Shown here piece by piece: positions 10,170-18,823 of a DNA stretch of 64,000 bases. Each line of letters begins with the position of its first letter. Position 1 is the stretch's first letter. The notes below the pieces were generated by a model that was not told the DNA's origin, ran no database searches, and was given only the letters and a program-made list of their open reading frames with translations. The translations under genes and the position numbers were made by a program. The stretch comes from Marinilabilia rubra (GTDB lineage: Bacteria > Bacteroidota > Bacteroidia > Bacteroidales > Marinilabiliaceae): positions 52,744-116,743 of the forward strand of contig NZ_QEWP01000014.1 of the NCBI RefSeq assembly GCF_003121985.1. The letters run 5' to 3'.

Positions 10170-10200
10170 ACTCCGTTATCCCCGATGCTTCGGGATTATA
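10170..10200. repeat. Short interspersed hairpin repeat, copy A
   Basis: The stretch reads ctccgttatccccgatgc followed by ttcgggattata, with a cccga/tcggg stem. Nearly the same 30 bases recur at 47670-47700 and the hairpin alone, inverted, at 47793-47810. A dispersed intergenic repeat of unknown function. Confidence 0.6.
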
Positions 10201-10581
10201 AACAATTGAAAAGGAGTGATTTGCACAAAGATTAATGTCAAAATCAACTCTCTGATAATAAAAACTTTGCGACATGGCGTCTCTGCGTTTAGGCTTTTTT
10301 AACGGACTATTGATTTGAAATAGATGGCTAAAAATAAGCTTTGTTTTGCCGGATTTGAGATTTATTCACCTTGTAAATTATTCAAAAATAAGAAAAATGA
10401 TGAATGAAATTTAAATAAAAACCCCAAGTAATTAAAGATCAAGCTCATAAAAATGTTTTTGCAGAAAAATTAATAATTGTAAATGCACGAAAAACAAGGT
10501 TTTGTGAATGAAAATTAATGCATTCATCGTAAAAAGTTAACTTATTTTGATGGTGTTGTTTAAAAATTAACAAATATTCAG

Positions 10582-12180
10582 ATGCAAAAGATTTCGCTTT
10601 TATTCTCGGTTATTTTTTTACTGGTTTTTTCGGGATATGGTAAAAATCCCGAATCGCGCCATATAAATATCAATTTAGATAAAGAATATCAAGTCATGCA
10701 TTCTTTTGGTGCTTCGGACTCCTGGCGTTGTCAGTTTGTGGGAGCCAACTGGCCCCAAAACAAAAAAAACCAAATGGCTGAATGGCTTTTTAGTAAGGAA
10801 ACGGATGATCAGGGCAATCCGTTGGGAATCGGTTTGTCAATGTGGCGTTTTTATATAGGAGCCGGTAGCATGGAGCAAGGTGACAGCAGTGAAATTTACA
10901 ATCCATGGCGAAGGGCAGAATGTTTTCTTAATGAGGATGGAACTTATAACTGGTCTAAGCAAAAAGGGGAGCAATGGTTTTTAAAACAAGCTCATAAGCA
11001 TGGTGTTGAAAATACCATGGCGTTTTCTATTTCAGCCCCTGTGCACTACACTTTAAATGGCAAAGCATTTTCTCCCAAAAAACGGACTCATTTAAATATA
11101 AAGGAAGATAAGCTGGATGATTACGCTGCTTTTCTGGCTGAGGTTTGTGAGTATTTTGAATCAAAAGGTCTTGGTTTTGATTACCTAAGTCCTTTTAATG
11201 AACCCCAATGGGATTGGAGTAATCCTTCACAGGAAGGAACTCCTGCCACGAATGAAGACCTGTTTCTCTTCACTCATTTTTTGGATCATGAATTTACTAA
11301 GAGGGGATTGAACACACAGATGGCTCTTGGAGAAGCTGCCGAATATCAGTTTTTGTACCGGAAGGGTGATCAATATGCAGGAAGTTCAGGGCAATTTCGG
11401 GAGTTTTTGTCAGAAAACAGCCCCATGTATATCGGGCAATTCAGAAATGTAGCTACCCTGTTTTCCGGGCACAGTTATTTCACTACATGGCCGGTAGAGA
11501 AACTCATTGACATTCGTCAAAAGCTTAGAAGTTCTCTGGACAGTATTAATCCGGCAATGGATTTTTGGCAGAGTGAATTCTGTATTCTGGAAGAAAATGA
11601 TGACATCGAAAGCGGACACGGACGAGATTTGGGTATGGGAACAGCGCTTTATGTAGCCCGTGTTATTCATCATGACCTGACCATAGCCAACGCGACCTCA
11701 TGGCAATGGTGGACAGCTCTGACCCAATGCAATTATAAAGACGGATTAATTTACCTTGATAACGGCAATGAGGGAATTCCTTCTCAACAGCATCCGGATA
11801 ATGAAGCATTGAAATACGATGGCAATTTCCATGACTCTAAACTTATGTGGGCTCTGGGGAACTATTCACGGTTTGTCAGACCCGGGATGGTAAGAGTGGA
11901 GGTTAGTTACGGACAGTCTGCTTCGTTGGAAGACCAGGCAGTTTCTTTAATGGTTTCCGGATATAAAAATACAGCTACTAATGAGTTGGTTGTGGTTGCA
12001 GTAAATTATGGAGGCGAATCAGAAAAACTATTCCTGGAGGAAGATGGCCGTTTTTTGAAAAAGGTGAAAGCATATGAAACCTCCGAAAAATCTGATTTGC
12101 AATATGAATTAACGGAACTAACCGATCTTGTTGTAGCACCAAAAAGCGTGAAAACGTTTGTGTTGAAATTGAAACAATAG
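10582..12180 (+). CDS. GH30-like (clan A) glycoside hydrolase, first paralogue
   Basis: A 532-residue exported enzyme with a signal peptide (about 1-20) and no lipobox cysteine. It belongs to the COG5520/GH30-type O-glycosyl hydrolases: a TIM barrel (about 30-420) with the motif HSFGASDSWRCQFVG near the N-terminus, a probable acid/base Glu207 in SPFNEPQWDW, and a probable nucleophile Glu332 in WQSEFCILE, plus a C-terminal beta-sandwich (about 430-532). Known GH30 enzymes include endo-beta-1,6-galactanases, beta-1,6-glucanases and xylanases. The GASDSWR signature does not match the galactanase, glucanase or glucuronoxylanase sequences I can recall, so specificity is open. Beta-galactosidase-type neighbours make a beta-galactan backbone plausible by inference. 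A close paralogue (22556-24184) lies in the same locus but is a lipoprotein. First gene of the forward operon. Confidence 0.88.
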   Translation: MQKISLLFSVIFLLVFSGYGKNPESRHININLDKEYQVMHSFGASDSWRCQFVGANWPQNKKNQMAEWLFSKETDDQGNPLGIGLSMWRFYIGAGSMEQGDSSEIYNPWRRAECFLNEDGTYNWSKQKGEQWFLKQAHKHGVENTMAFSISAPVHYTLNGKAFSPKKRTHLNIKEDKLDDYAAFLAEVCEYFESKGLGFDYLSPFNEPQWDWSNPSQEGTPATNEDLFLFTHFLDHEFTKRGLNTQMALGEAAEYQFLYRKGDQYAGSSGQFREFLSENSPMYIGQFRNVATLFSGHSYFTTWPVEKLIDIRQKLRSSLDSINPAMDFWQSEFCILEENDDIESGHGRDLGMGTALYVARVIHHDLTIANATSWQWWTALTQCNYKDGLIYLDNGNEGIPSQQHPDNEALKYDGNFHDSKLMWALGNYSRFVRPGMVRVEVSYGQSASLEDQAVSLMVSGYKNTATNELVVVAVNYGGESEKLFLEEDGRFLKKVKAYETSEKSDLQYELTELTDLVVAPKSVKTFVLKLKQ

Positions 12181-12274
12181 AGCGAAGCGAAACAATCTTG
12201 CCCGTTTTAAGGAGCTCCGTGAAATAGAAATAAAATCATCAAATTGTAGTTTATAACCAAATAATTAATGGTTT

Positions 12275-13714
12275 ATGAAAAAAAGTGTATTTAGTTTTTT
12301 GTTGTTGTCATCAATGTTCTTCGGACTTATTTTCTGGGGATGTGAAGATGACGAGACCAAGACCTGGGATGTTGACAGCGACCCGGTTTTGAACCTAAAA
12401 GCTGAGGAAATTCATTCCCGGCAGGGACGAACCATTCGAATCGAAGGTACTGTTTCCGATGAGGTGGGGATTAAAAAAATCAATCTGAATATTGATGATT
12501 GGTACCTTAACCGGGATATTGAAATTTCTACCAATGACTCACTGGTGACAGCTTACGACCTCTGGTATGATTTTAAAGTTCCTGCAGATGCACCCGATCA
12601 GGGACATACCATCAATGTTACCGTGTACAATATGGGAGACAGATCGGTAAGTCGTACAGTTGAGGTGTTTATGGATGGCGATTTTGAAGCTCCTTCAATG
12701 GATGTACAAAGTCCTGTAAATGGGCTGACCCTGGCACCTGAGGGTGAGATTCCTGTTGATATACATGCTTTGCTGAGTGACACACGTCAACTGGGGTACT
12801 TTGTGGCTAAAGAATCTACCATTAACTACTACGACAGTATTTCGTTTATGGGTACCGGAAAAGTAGCTCATGAATATCAGGCTACAGCAACATTGCCTGC
12901 CGAATTAGGAGAATATAATTTTGAATTTATTCTGGCTGATAGTGCCGGAAATATGGTAAGTGAGAGTCGGCTGGTGAAAGCTTCTTTTGACTTTGACAAG
13001 CTATATCTTGCCGATGTGGCTACAGATGAGGAACTGACTTCCGATTTGTTTGGGGTGCCTATGCTGATCTCTAAAACAGCGCCTTACAATTTTGAGGCAA
13101 AGTATTATTCTGAGGCTCCCGGAACCGAAGTGAAGTTTGTGGCTCAAACCACCAGCTTTGCGCCTCATTGTTATGGTCTCGATCCCGATGATCCTGACAA
13201 GCTAATCAACGATCCGCAAAATGCATTGCCCATTATTCTGGATGAAAAAGGGTATTACAGAATCACGCTTGATCTGGAGAATCTTACTTATGATGTCGAG
13301 ACATATGTTCCTGATGATTGGTACTTTGAGCCCAAAATGGAAAATCCTGATGATGATACCTATATTGAGAATGAATATGTAGGAAAACTGGGTATTGTAG
13401 GAAGTGGATTTCCTGAATATCCCGACCAAAACTGGGCTACATGGGCAGCCATCGAATTTGAACGTGATCCTGAAAATAATTACCGCTTCTACAAAACCCT
13501 GGATATGGAGGGCAACGTTCAGTTTATCTTCCAGCCTGAACATCCATGGGGATGGTGGCCGGAACCATTCTGGAGATTTGACCGGTCTGTAGATCCTGAA
13601 AAAACTGTCCTTAAAGGCGGAGACAACGTAAATATGGATGTTCCTGAGCGAACGACCTATAAAGTGACTTTCGACAGTCACCTCAATAGGGCCAAAGTGG
13701 TGCCTGTTAACTAA
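12275..13714 (+). CDS. Surface glycan-binding lipoprotein (SGBP / SusE-F-like)
   Basis: A 479-residue lipoprotein with Cys23 in the lipobox FWGC followed by acidic residues (EDDE), a pattern linked to surface export in Bacteroidota. It has two Ig-like/PKD-like beta domains (about 35-135 and 140-240), then two beta-rich modules of the SusF/SusE carbohydrate-binding type (about 245-350 and 365-479; the last is rich in exposed tryptophans, for example WGWWPEPFWRF). No catalytic motif was seen. It probably binds the target polysaccharide at the cell surface and feeds it to SusC/SusD. It lies upstream of susC, whereas such genes more often follow susD. A strong hairpin separates it from susC. The specific ligand cannot be told. 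Confidence 0.8.
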   Translation: MKKSVFSFLLLSSMFFGLIFWGCEDDETKTWDVDSDPVLNLKAEEIHSRQGRTIRIEGTVSDEVGIKKINLNIDDWYLNRDIEISTNDSLVTAYDLWYDFKVPADAPDQGHTINVTVYNMGDRSVSRTVEVFMDGDFEAPSMDVQSPVNGLTLAPEGEIPVDIHALLSDTRQLGYFVAKESTINYYDSISFMGTGKVAHEYQATATLPAELGEYNFEFILADSAGNMVSESRLVKASFDFDKLYLADVATDEELTSDLFGVPMLISKTAPYNFEAKYYSEAPGTEVKFVAQTTSFAPHCYGLDPDDPDKLINDPQNALPIILDEKGYYRITLDLENLTYDVETYVPDDWYFEPKMENPDDDTYIENEYVGKLGIVGSGFPEYPDQNWATWAAIEFERDPENNYRFYKTLDMEGNVQFIFQPEHPWGWWPEPFWRFDRSVDPEKTVLKGGDNVNMDVPERTTYKVTFDSHLNRAKVVPVN

Positions 13715-13728
13715 GCTTGTTTTTCCAT

Positions 13729-13762
13729 CCGGATACCGGGCATGCGTAGCCCGGTTATCCGG
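13729..13762 (+). terminator. Strong intercistronic hairpin before susC
   Basis: Arms ccggataccgggc (13729-13741) and gcccggttatccgg (13749-13762) pair with one bulge around a 7-base loop. No T-run follows, so it is more likely an RNA-processing, stabilising or attenuating stem between the glycan-binding protein gene and susC than a full terminator. Confidence 0.5.
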
Positions 13763-13893
13763 TGGCTTATACTGAAATTTTAATGAATGGATTTCGAATG
13801 CAATAAGAGGTTTTGTTTTGGAGTGAGCAGAAGCTGTTCTGAAACTTAAGACTTGTTGATTATTCCGAAAAAACAAACGAAAACTTTGATCAA

Positions 13894-16800
13894 ATGAAGA
13901 AATATATAAACAGATCATTATGGCTTTTGACGGTCTTTTTTTGCTTTGCAATGGCCGTAACAGGGCAGACTAACCTTATCCAGGGGAAAGTGACAGACTC
14001 AGGCGGAGAGCCTTTGCCCGGAGTGTCTATTGTGATTAAAGGTACCAGTACCGGTACGATCACTGATGTGGATGGAAATTTTCAGGTTGAAGCCAGTCCT
14101 TCTGATGTTTTACAATTTAGTTTTATTGGTTTTGATAAACTGGAAGTTCCGGTGGGGGACGATACCTCTTTTCGCAATATTTCCATGCAGGAATCGGTAG
14201 TTGCACTTGATGAGGTGGTTGCCATTGGTTATGGAAAGGCCAAAAAGAGTGATCTTACCAGTTCCATCACTTCCGTTAAGGGTGAGGAAATGAAAACCAT
14301 GACCGTTGGTAATCCCGTGCAGGCCTTACAGGGTAAAGCCCCCGGTGTTCAGGTGGTTGCCGGAGGTGGCCAGCCCGGGGCGGCGCCTAAGGTTTTGATT
14401 AGGGGATTTACCTCCCTGAACCTTTCCACCGATCCACTATATGTTGTTGACGGAGTGCCTATGGGAAGTAATCTTAATTTTTTAAATACGAATGAAATTG
14501 AGAGTATGGAGGTGCTTAAAGACGCTTCTGCTTCAGCGATTTATGGTAGCAGGGCTTCCAACGGGGTTGTTTTGATTACAACGAAGCGTGGTACTGCTGG
14601 TAAAACACAGTTTTCTGCTGATTTATCCTATGGTTTCCAGGTTTTTGAAAAACCTTTTGATATGGCCAATGCGGCTGAATATGGACGTATTATGAACCAA
14701 TCGTTGGTGAACGGTGGTTTGGAAGAGCGTTTTCCTGATCCCTCCAGCCTGGGCGAAGGAACCGATTGGTGGGGAGAAGGGGTTAATAAAGTGTCCCCTC
14801 AACGTAACTTTAGTTTCCAGGCATCTGGTGGTAATGAAATGCACAAGTTTGCGGTGAGTTTGAACTACTATGATCAGGAATCTTTTTACAATTCAGGCGA
14901 TTGGAAGAAGTTTACAGCTCGCTTAAGTTCTGATTGGGATTTTGCCGATTGGATTTCAGCAGGAGTTATGCTCAACCCTCGTCGTGAAGTTTGGAAAAAT
15001 ACACCTGACTGGTATCAGGACTATTTACTGATAGATCCTGTAACTCCGGTACTTCGTCCTGAAGCAGAACGGGAAGGCTTGAATGAATTCAGTATTTATC
15101 AACGTTCTTACTATACTTACACATGGAACCCCATTGCAAGGGATGCCAGAAATTTTGGAGAAGGTGGTTATTATGCTCTGGGAACCAATGCATATGCCGA
15201 GATGAGACCTGTTGAGGGATTGGAATACAGAACTCAAATAAGCGGAGATTTCAGCTTTAATCACAGTGATGATTTTGTTCCTGATTTCGTTATCGACGGG
15301 GCACATGAGAAAAATGAAATCAATTATGTGTATCGCAACCATGATTTTAATTCCTACTGGAACTGGACCAATACATTGACTTATTCTCTGGAGACAAATG
15401 GGCACAATGCATCTCTGATGGGTGGAGCTACAATGGAAAAATGGGAAGGTCGTTACATCGACGGAACCAAAGAAGGAATTCCAAATAACTCTGATGTTTT
15501 GCGGGAAATAGATGCCGCAACAGAGAACCCGGAAGTGAATGGTAATTCATGGGGAACTTCTATCCAGTCATACCTTGGCCGCTTGTCTTACAATTATATG
15601 AACCGGTATTATCTCACTGCAACTTACCGCATGGATGGCTCATCAAAGTTTCTGGAGAATAACAAATGGGCCTCTTTCCCATCAGCTTCTGTTGCCTGGC
15701 GTATCTCAGATGAAGCTTTTATGTCAGGAATTGATTTTATTGATGACTGGAAGCTGAGAGCTGGTTGGGGGCGTCTTGGGAATCAGAATTTGCCTGCTAA
15801 TGTTTATACTTCGGGGATTGGCCAGGGATATTACGTATTAGGTCCCGGACAAGGGGCACTGGTTAATACCACTTATCCCAGCAGTATGAAAAACGAAGAC
15901 ATCAAATGGGAAACTGTTGAAGACATCAACCTGGGAACTGATTTTACCTTGTTCAGAAGTCAGATTGATGGTTCTCTGGAATATTACCAGAAGAAAACCA
16001 AAGACATGATCTTTCAGTTGCCTTATCCCAATTACAGTGGATATCCAAACGATGCCCAGATCTGGTCGAATGTGGGTTCTATGAAGTCTGAAGGTCTTGA
16101 AATGGCCTTGAATTATCACAACCACAACGGTCGACTGAAATACGATGTAGGCATTACGCTTACCACCGTTGCTGTGGAAGCGACTGATTTACCCAATGCT
16201 ACACCGGTTATTTACGGAGACGATGAATATACTAAAACAGTGGAGGGTGATGTTCCGGGATATTTTTACGGCTATAAAACCGATGGTATATTCCAGACCT
16301 GGTTTGACGTAAATGCTCATGCCAGCGAACATGGATCTCTCATACAGCCACAGGCAAGACCCGGAGATATCAAGTTTGCAGACGTGGATGGTGATGGTTC
16401 TCTTACGGGCAATGATCGCACAAAAATTGGAAGTCCGTGGCCCGACTTTACCGGTGGATTTAATCTGAATATGGCCTATGACAATTTTGACCTTGTAGCC
16501 AATGTTTATGTAAGTGTTGGTAATGACCTTGTAAACTGGACTAAAGGTGATCTTTACAACACGCAGGGATCTGATAACAATGTGATCTCAGGTATACTTG
16601 GGGATGCATGGGATGGAGAAGGAAGTACCAATCAATATCCGATGGTTTCGCATACCGATTTGAATCAGAATTTTGGAAGATTCAGTGATTTTTATGTGGA
16701 GGATGGCTCATTTATGCGATTAAAGAATATTCAATTGGGGTATTCTCTACCCCAAAATGTACTCACCACCCTTGGGTTAACCAAATGCCGTTTCTACGTT

Positions 16801-16941
16801 TCCGGTCAGAATATTTTAACCGTTACCGATTATTCCGGAGTAGATCCTGAAGTAGCCGGTGATGTTTTAAATTTCGGATTTGCCGGTTGGACATACCCTG
16901 TTTTGCCTACCTATCTGATTGGTGCAAACATTACTTTTTAA
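13894..16941 (+). CDS. SusC-family TonB-dependent outer-membrane transporter
   Basis: A 1015-residue SusC/RagA protein. A signal peptide (cleavage near residue 24, after VTG) is followed by a carboxypeptidase-D regulatory-like domain (about 28-115, NLIQGKVTDSGGEPLPGVS), a TonB plug (about 120-240, with RGFTSLNLSTDPLYVVDGVP) and a 22-strand beta-barrel ending in the expected aromatic residue (ANITF). It imports oligosaccharides across the outer membrane using TonB energy, with SusD as the lid. The TonB box is probably around residues 108-118 (LDEVVAIGYG). It is directly followed by susD (52-bp gap). Full length and intact. Confidence 0.98.
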   Translation: MKKYINRSLWLLTVFFCFAMAVTGQTNLIQGKVTDSGGEPLPGVSIVIKGTSTGTITDVDGNFQVEASPSDVLQFSFIGFDKLEVPVGDDTSFRNISMQESVVALDEVVAIGYGKAKKSDLTSSITSVKGEEMKTMTVGNPVQALQGKAPGVQVVAGGGQPGAAPKVLIRGFTSLNLSTDPLYVVDGVPMGSNLNFLNTNEIESMEVLKDASASAIYGSRASNGVVLITTKRGTAGKTQFSADLSYGFQVFEKPFDMANAAEYGRIMNQSLVNGGLEERFPDPSSLGEGTDWWGEGVNKVSPQRNFSFQASGGNEMHKFAVSLNYYDQESFYNSGDWKKFTARLSSDWDFADWISAGVMLNPRREVWKNTPDWYQDYLLIDPVTPVLRPEAEREGLNEFSIYQRSYYTYTWNPIARDARNFGEGGYYALGTNAYAEMRPVEGLEYRTQISGDFSFNHSDDFVPDFVIDGAHEKNEINYVYRNHDFNSYWNWTNTLTYSLETNGHNASLMGGATMEKWEGRYIDGTKEGIPNNSDVLREIDAATENPEVNGNSWGTSIQSYLGRLSYNYMNRYYLTATYRMDGSSKFLENNKWASFPSASVAWRISDEAFMSGIDFIDDWKLRAGWGRLGNQNLPANVYTSGIGQGYYVLGPGQGALVNTTYPSSMKNEDIKWETVEDINLGTDFTLFRSQIDGSLEYYQKKTKDMIFQLPYPNYSGYPNDAQIWSNVGSMKSEGLEMALNYHNHNGRLKYDVGITLTTVAVEATDLPNATPVIYGDDEYTKTVEGDVPGYFYGYKTDGIFQTWFDVNAHASEHGSLIQPQARPGDIKFADVDGDGSLTGNDRTKIGSPWPDFTGGFNLNMAYDNFDLVANVYVSVGNDLVNWTKGDLYNTQGSDNNVISGILGDAWDGEGSTNQYPMVSHTDLNQNFGRFSDFYVEDGSFMRLKNIQLGYSLPQNVLTTLGLTKCRFYVSGQNILTVTDYSGVDPEVAGDVLNFGFAGWTYPVLPTYLIGANITF

Positions 16942-16993
16942 TCATAGTCTCAGAGTTTTTTGCGGACATTCAAATATCAAAAATTAAAACGAA

Positions 16994-18604
16994 ATGAGAA
17001 ATAGATTATTAAATATACTAATGGTAGTGGTGCTCCTTACAGGTGTCTCATGTGACGATTTTATTGAGATAGACGAAAGGGGAACCCAGAATCTGGATAA
17101 TTATTTTGCCAACGAGCAGGAAGCGGTGACATTTGTGAATGGCATTTACAAAGGCTTCTCGGGCTGGGATGATTGGTGGCCTCAATTTCAGAGAATTAAT
17201 AATATTATGTCGACCGATGATGCCTGGATGGGCAATTTGCATCAAAATAACAGTGATAGCTATGCTTTTGCTCACTATTTTGTGGATGCCTCCAATGCTC
17301 CATGGCCTTTATCAGATTTTTATGAACAGAAATATCTGAATGTAGGGGCTTGTAATATTGCTATTCATGAAATTCCGAATGCACCTGTCTCAGATGAAAT
17401 GAAAAAGCGGTTGGTGGCTGAAGCTAAATTTTTCAGAGCTTTTAATTATTGGGAACTGATACAGAACTTTGGAGATGTGGTTTTGATAACACAACCAGAG
17501 GGTACATCAGGTTTAAATAAAGAACGTTCCCCAAAATCTGAGGTTTATGCGCAGGTGGTCAAAGACTTGCAGGAAGCCACAGCAGTTCTTCCCGATTCTT
17601 ATGGAAATGACGAGCTTGGCCGGGTTACAAAATGGGCAGCTCATGCCTTACTGGCCAGAACCTTCCTTTTCATGGAAGACTATCCCAAAGCATACGCCCA
17701 TGCCGATACGGTGATTCAACAGGGGCCTTACTCTTTGGAGCCTAATTTCGTGGATATCTGGAGCGTTTACAACCACAACGGTGTAGAGTCAATTTTTGAA
17801 ATTAAGGCCAACAGTAATCAAAACTACAATGTAGGTAACCGTTTTTCAGTGGTTATGTGTGCCCGCGGGGAACGCTGGCCCGAGGGTGAAGAAGATAAAA
17901 TTATGGACGGATGGGGCTGGTGTGTGCCCTCTTCTCACCTGGAACAGGCTTACCTTTCAGAAGGTGATGAAATTCGTCGCAAGAGCACCATTATAACTGC
18001 TGGAGAACCGGTATATGGCGATGAAGAAGAAAACCCGAATTACCAGTTTGATGTGGATTTGAATAAATCGGGTCGTGTATGGCGCAAGTATTATGTGCCA
18101 ATTGATATGCGACGCCAACTTACGGTGAAAGATCGCCACATTCCTTTGCCGAAAATTATGTTGCGACTGGGTGAAATGTATCTGACCAGAGCAGAGGCGG
18201 CTTATCACAATGGCAACGAATCTCAGGCCAAAAGTGATATTGCCACCATTAGGGCCAGGGTGGATCTGGAACCTAAAAACGATTTGTCTGGTACAGATCT
18301 TCTGTATGCCATATGGAAAGAACGTCGTCTGGAGATGGCATCGGAAGGCCTGAGACTTTACGATCTTCGCCGCCAGGTTGATCCTGTATCAGGTAAAGCA
18401 AGGATTGCCGAAGCGATGGGCCCCAATGGCTGGTTTGTTCAGTACAACCTTAATGAGAGTAACGATCCTTACGAGACAATCCATCCTGAGGAGCCCCAGG
18501 ACAAGGGTACCCTGTTTCAGGAAGGGCGACATGAATTATGGCCCATCCCACAATCTGAAATTGATCGAAGTAACGGGGTGATCTCTCAAAATCCAGGTTA
18601 TTAA
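16994..18604 (+). CDS. SusD/RagB-family surface glycan-binding lipoprotein
   Basis: A 536-residue lipoprotein with Cys20 in TGVSC followed by DDF. The fold is the alpha-helical SusD type: N-terminal SusD-like domain (FIEIDERGTQNLDNYF, then RLVAEAKFFRAFNYWELIQNFGDV) with the tetratricopeptide-like helices, and the C-terminal RagB/SusD domain (IMLRLGEMYLTRAEAAYHNG, then IWKERRLEMASEGLRLYDLRR). It forms the hinged lid over SusC and captures the glycan. The pair defines the locus as a polysaccharide utilization locus. It ends the core operon; hairpins follow before the next gene. Confidence 0.98.
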   Translation: MRNRLLNILMVVVLLTGVSCDDFIEIDERGTQNLDNYFANEQEAVTFVNGIYKGFSGWDDWWPQFQRINNIMSTDDAWMGNLHQNNSDSYAFAHYFVDASNAPWPLSDFYEQKYLNVGACNIAIHEIPNAPVSDEMKKRLVAEAKFFRAFNYWELIQNFGDVVLITQPEGTSGLNKERSPKSEVYAQVVKDLQEATAVLPDSYGNDELGRVTKWAAHALLARTFLFMEDYPKAYAHADTVIQQGPYSLEPNFVDIWSVYNHNGVESIFEIKANSNQNYNVGNRFSVVMCARGERWPEGEEDKIMDGWGWCVPSSHLEQAYLSEGDEIRRKSTIITAGEPVYGDEEENPNYQFDVDLNKSGRVWRKYYVPIDMRRQLTVKDRHIPLPKIMLRLGEMYLTRAEAAYHNGNESQAKSDIATIRARVDLEPKNDLSGTDLLYAIWKERRLEMASEGLRLYDLRRQVDPVSGKARIAEAMGPNGWFVQYNLNESNDPYETIHPEEPQDKGTLFQEGRHELWPIPQSEIDRSNGVISQNPGY

Positions 18605-18640
18605 AATATCTTATAAAGCCGAGGTGAAAACATTTTCAGG

Positions 18641-18776
18641 GGGCGGGATCATCTTTCCCGCCTCCTTCTCATTCTTAAAAAGAATGTGTGCAATTAAACG
18701 AGCATGACAAGCGCTGTCACAAAAGGACATGTATAACCTTCAATCATGCGAGAACGAAGCGGTTTCATTCGTTCTC
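18641..18776 (+). terminator. Two hairpins after susD
   Basis: A stem ggcggga/tcccgcc (18642-18648 with 18656-18662) and a second perfect 9-bp stem gagaacgaa/ttcgttctc (18750-18758 with 18768-18776), the latter followed by aaatttttaatt. They probably lower or end transcription between susD and the downstream hydrolase. Neither has a perfect U-tract, so this is moderate support only. Confidence 0.45.
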
Positions 18777-18823
18777 AAATTTTTAATTAGTTCCTTATCA
18801 GGAAATTACAAAATTTTAAACGA

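Larger units (their letters stand above)
9809..10581. other. Divergent regulatory region between HTCS and the GH30 gene, with repeats
   Basis: This 773-bp gap carries the promoters of both the HTCS gene and the forward operon. No gene was seen. From 9859 to about 10200 it is filled with hairpins and repeats: a ggggctttgcccc hairpin (9859-9871), a perfect 12-bp-arm palindrome (9882-9913), a second inverted repeat (9961-10022), and a copy of the repeat word at 10170-10200. The AT-rich stretch 10320-10581 is free of repeats and is the likely HTCS-responsive promoter. No confident -7/-33 pair was found there. Confidence 0.6.

Noticed and set aside
10320..10581. A TAnnTTTG promoter ahead of the first GH30-like gene
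   Set aside because: The closest match (tattttg near 10544) is one base short and the only upstream ttttg is about 40 bases away, so it was not annotated.
13202..13951. Long antisense reading frame of 249 codons opposite the glycan-binding protein gene
   Set aside because: It overlaps a well-supported gene and its translation has no family character; it is a product of codon bias on the other strand.
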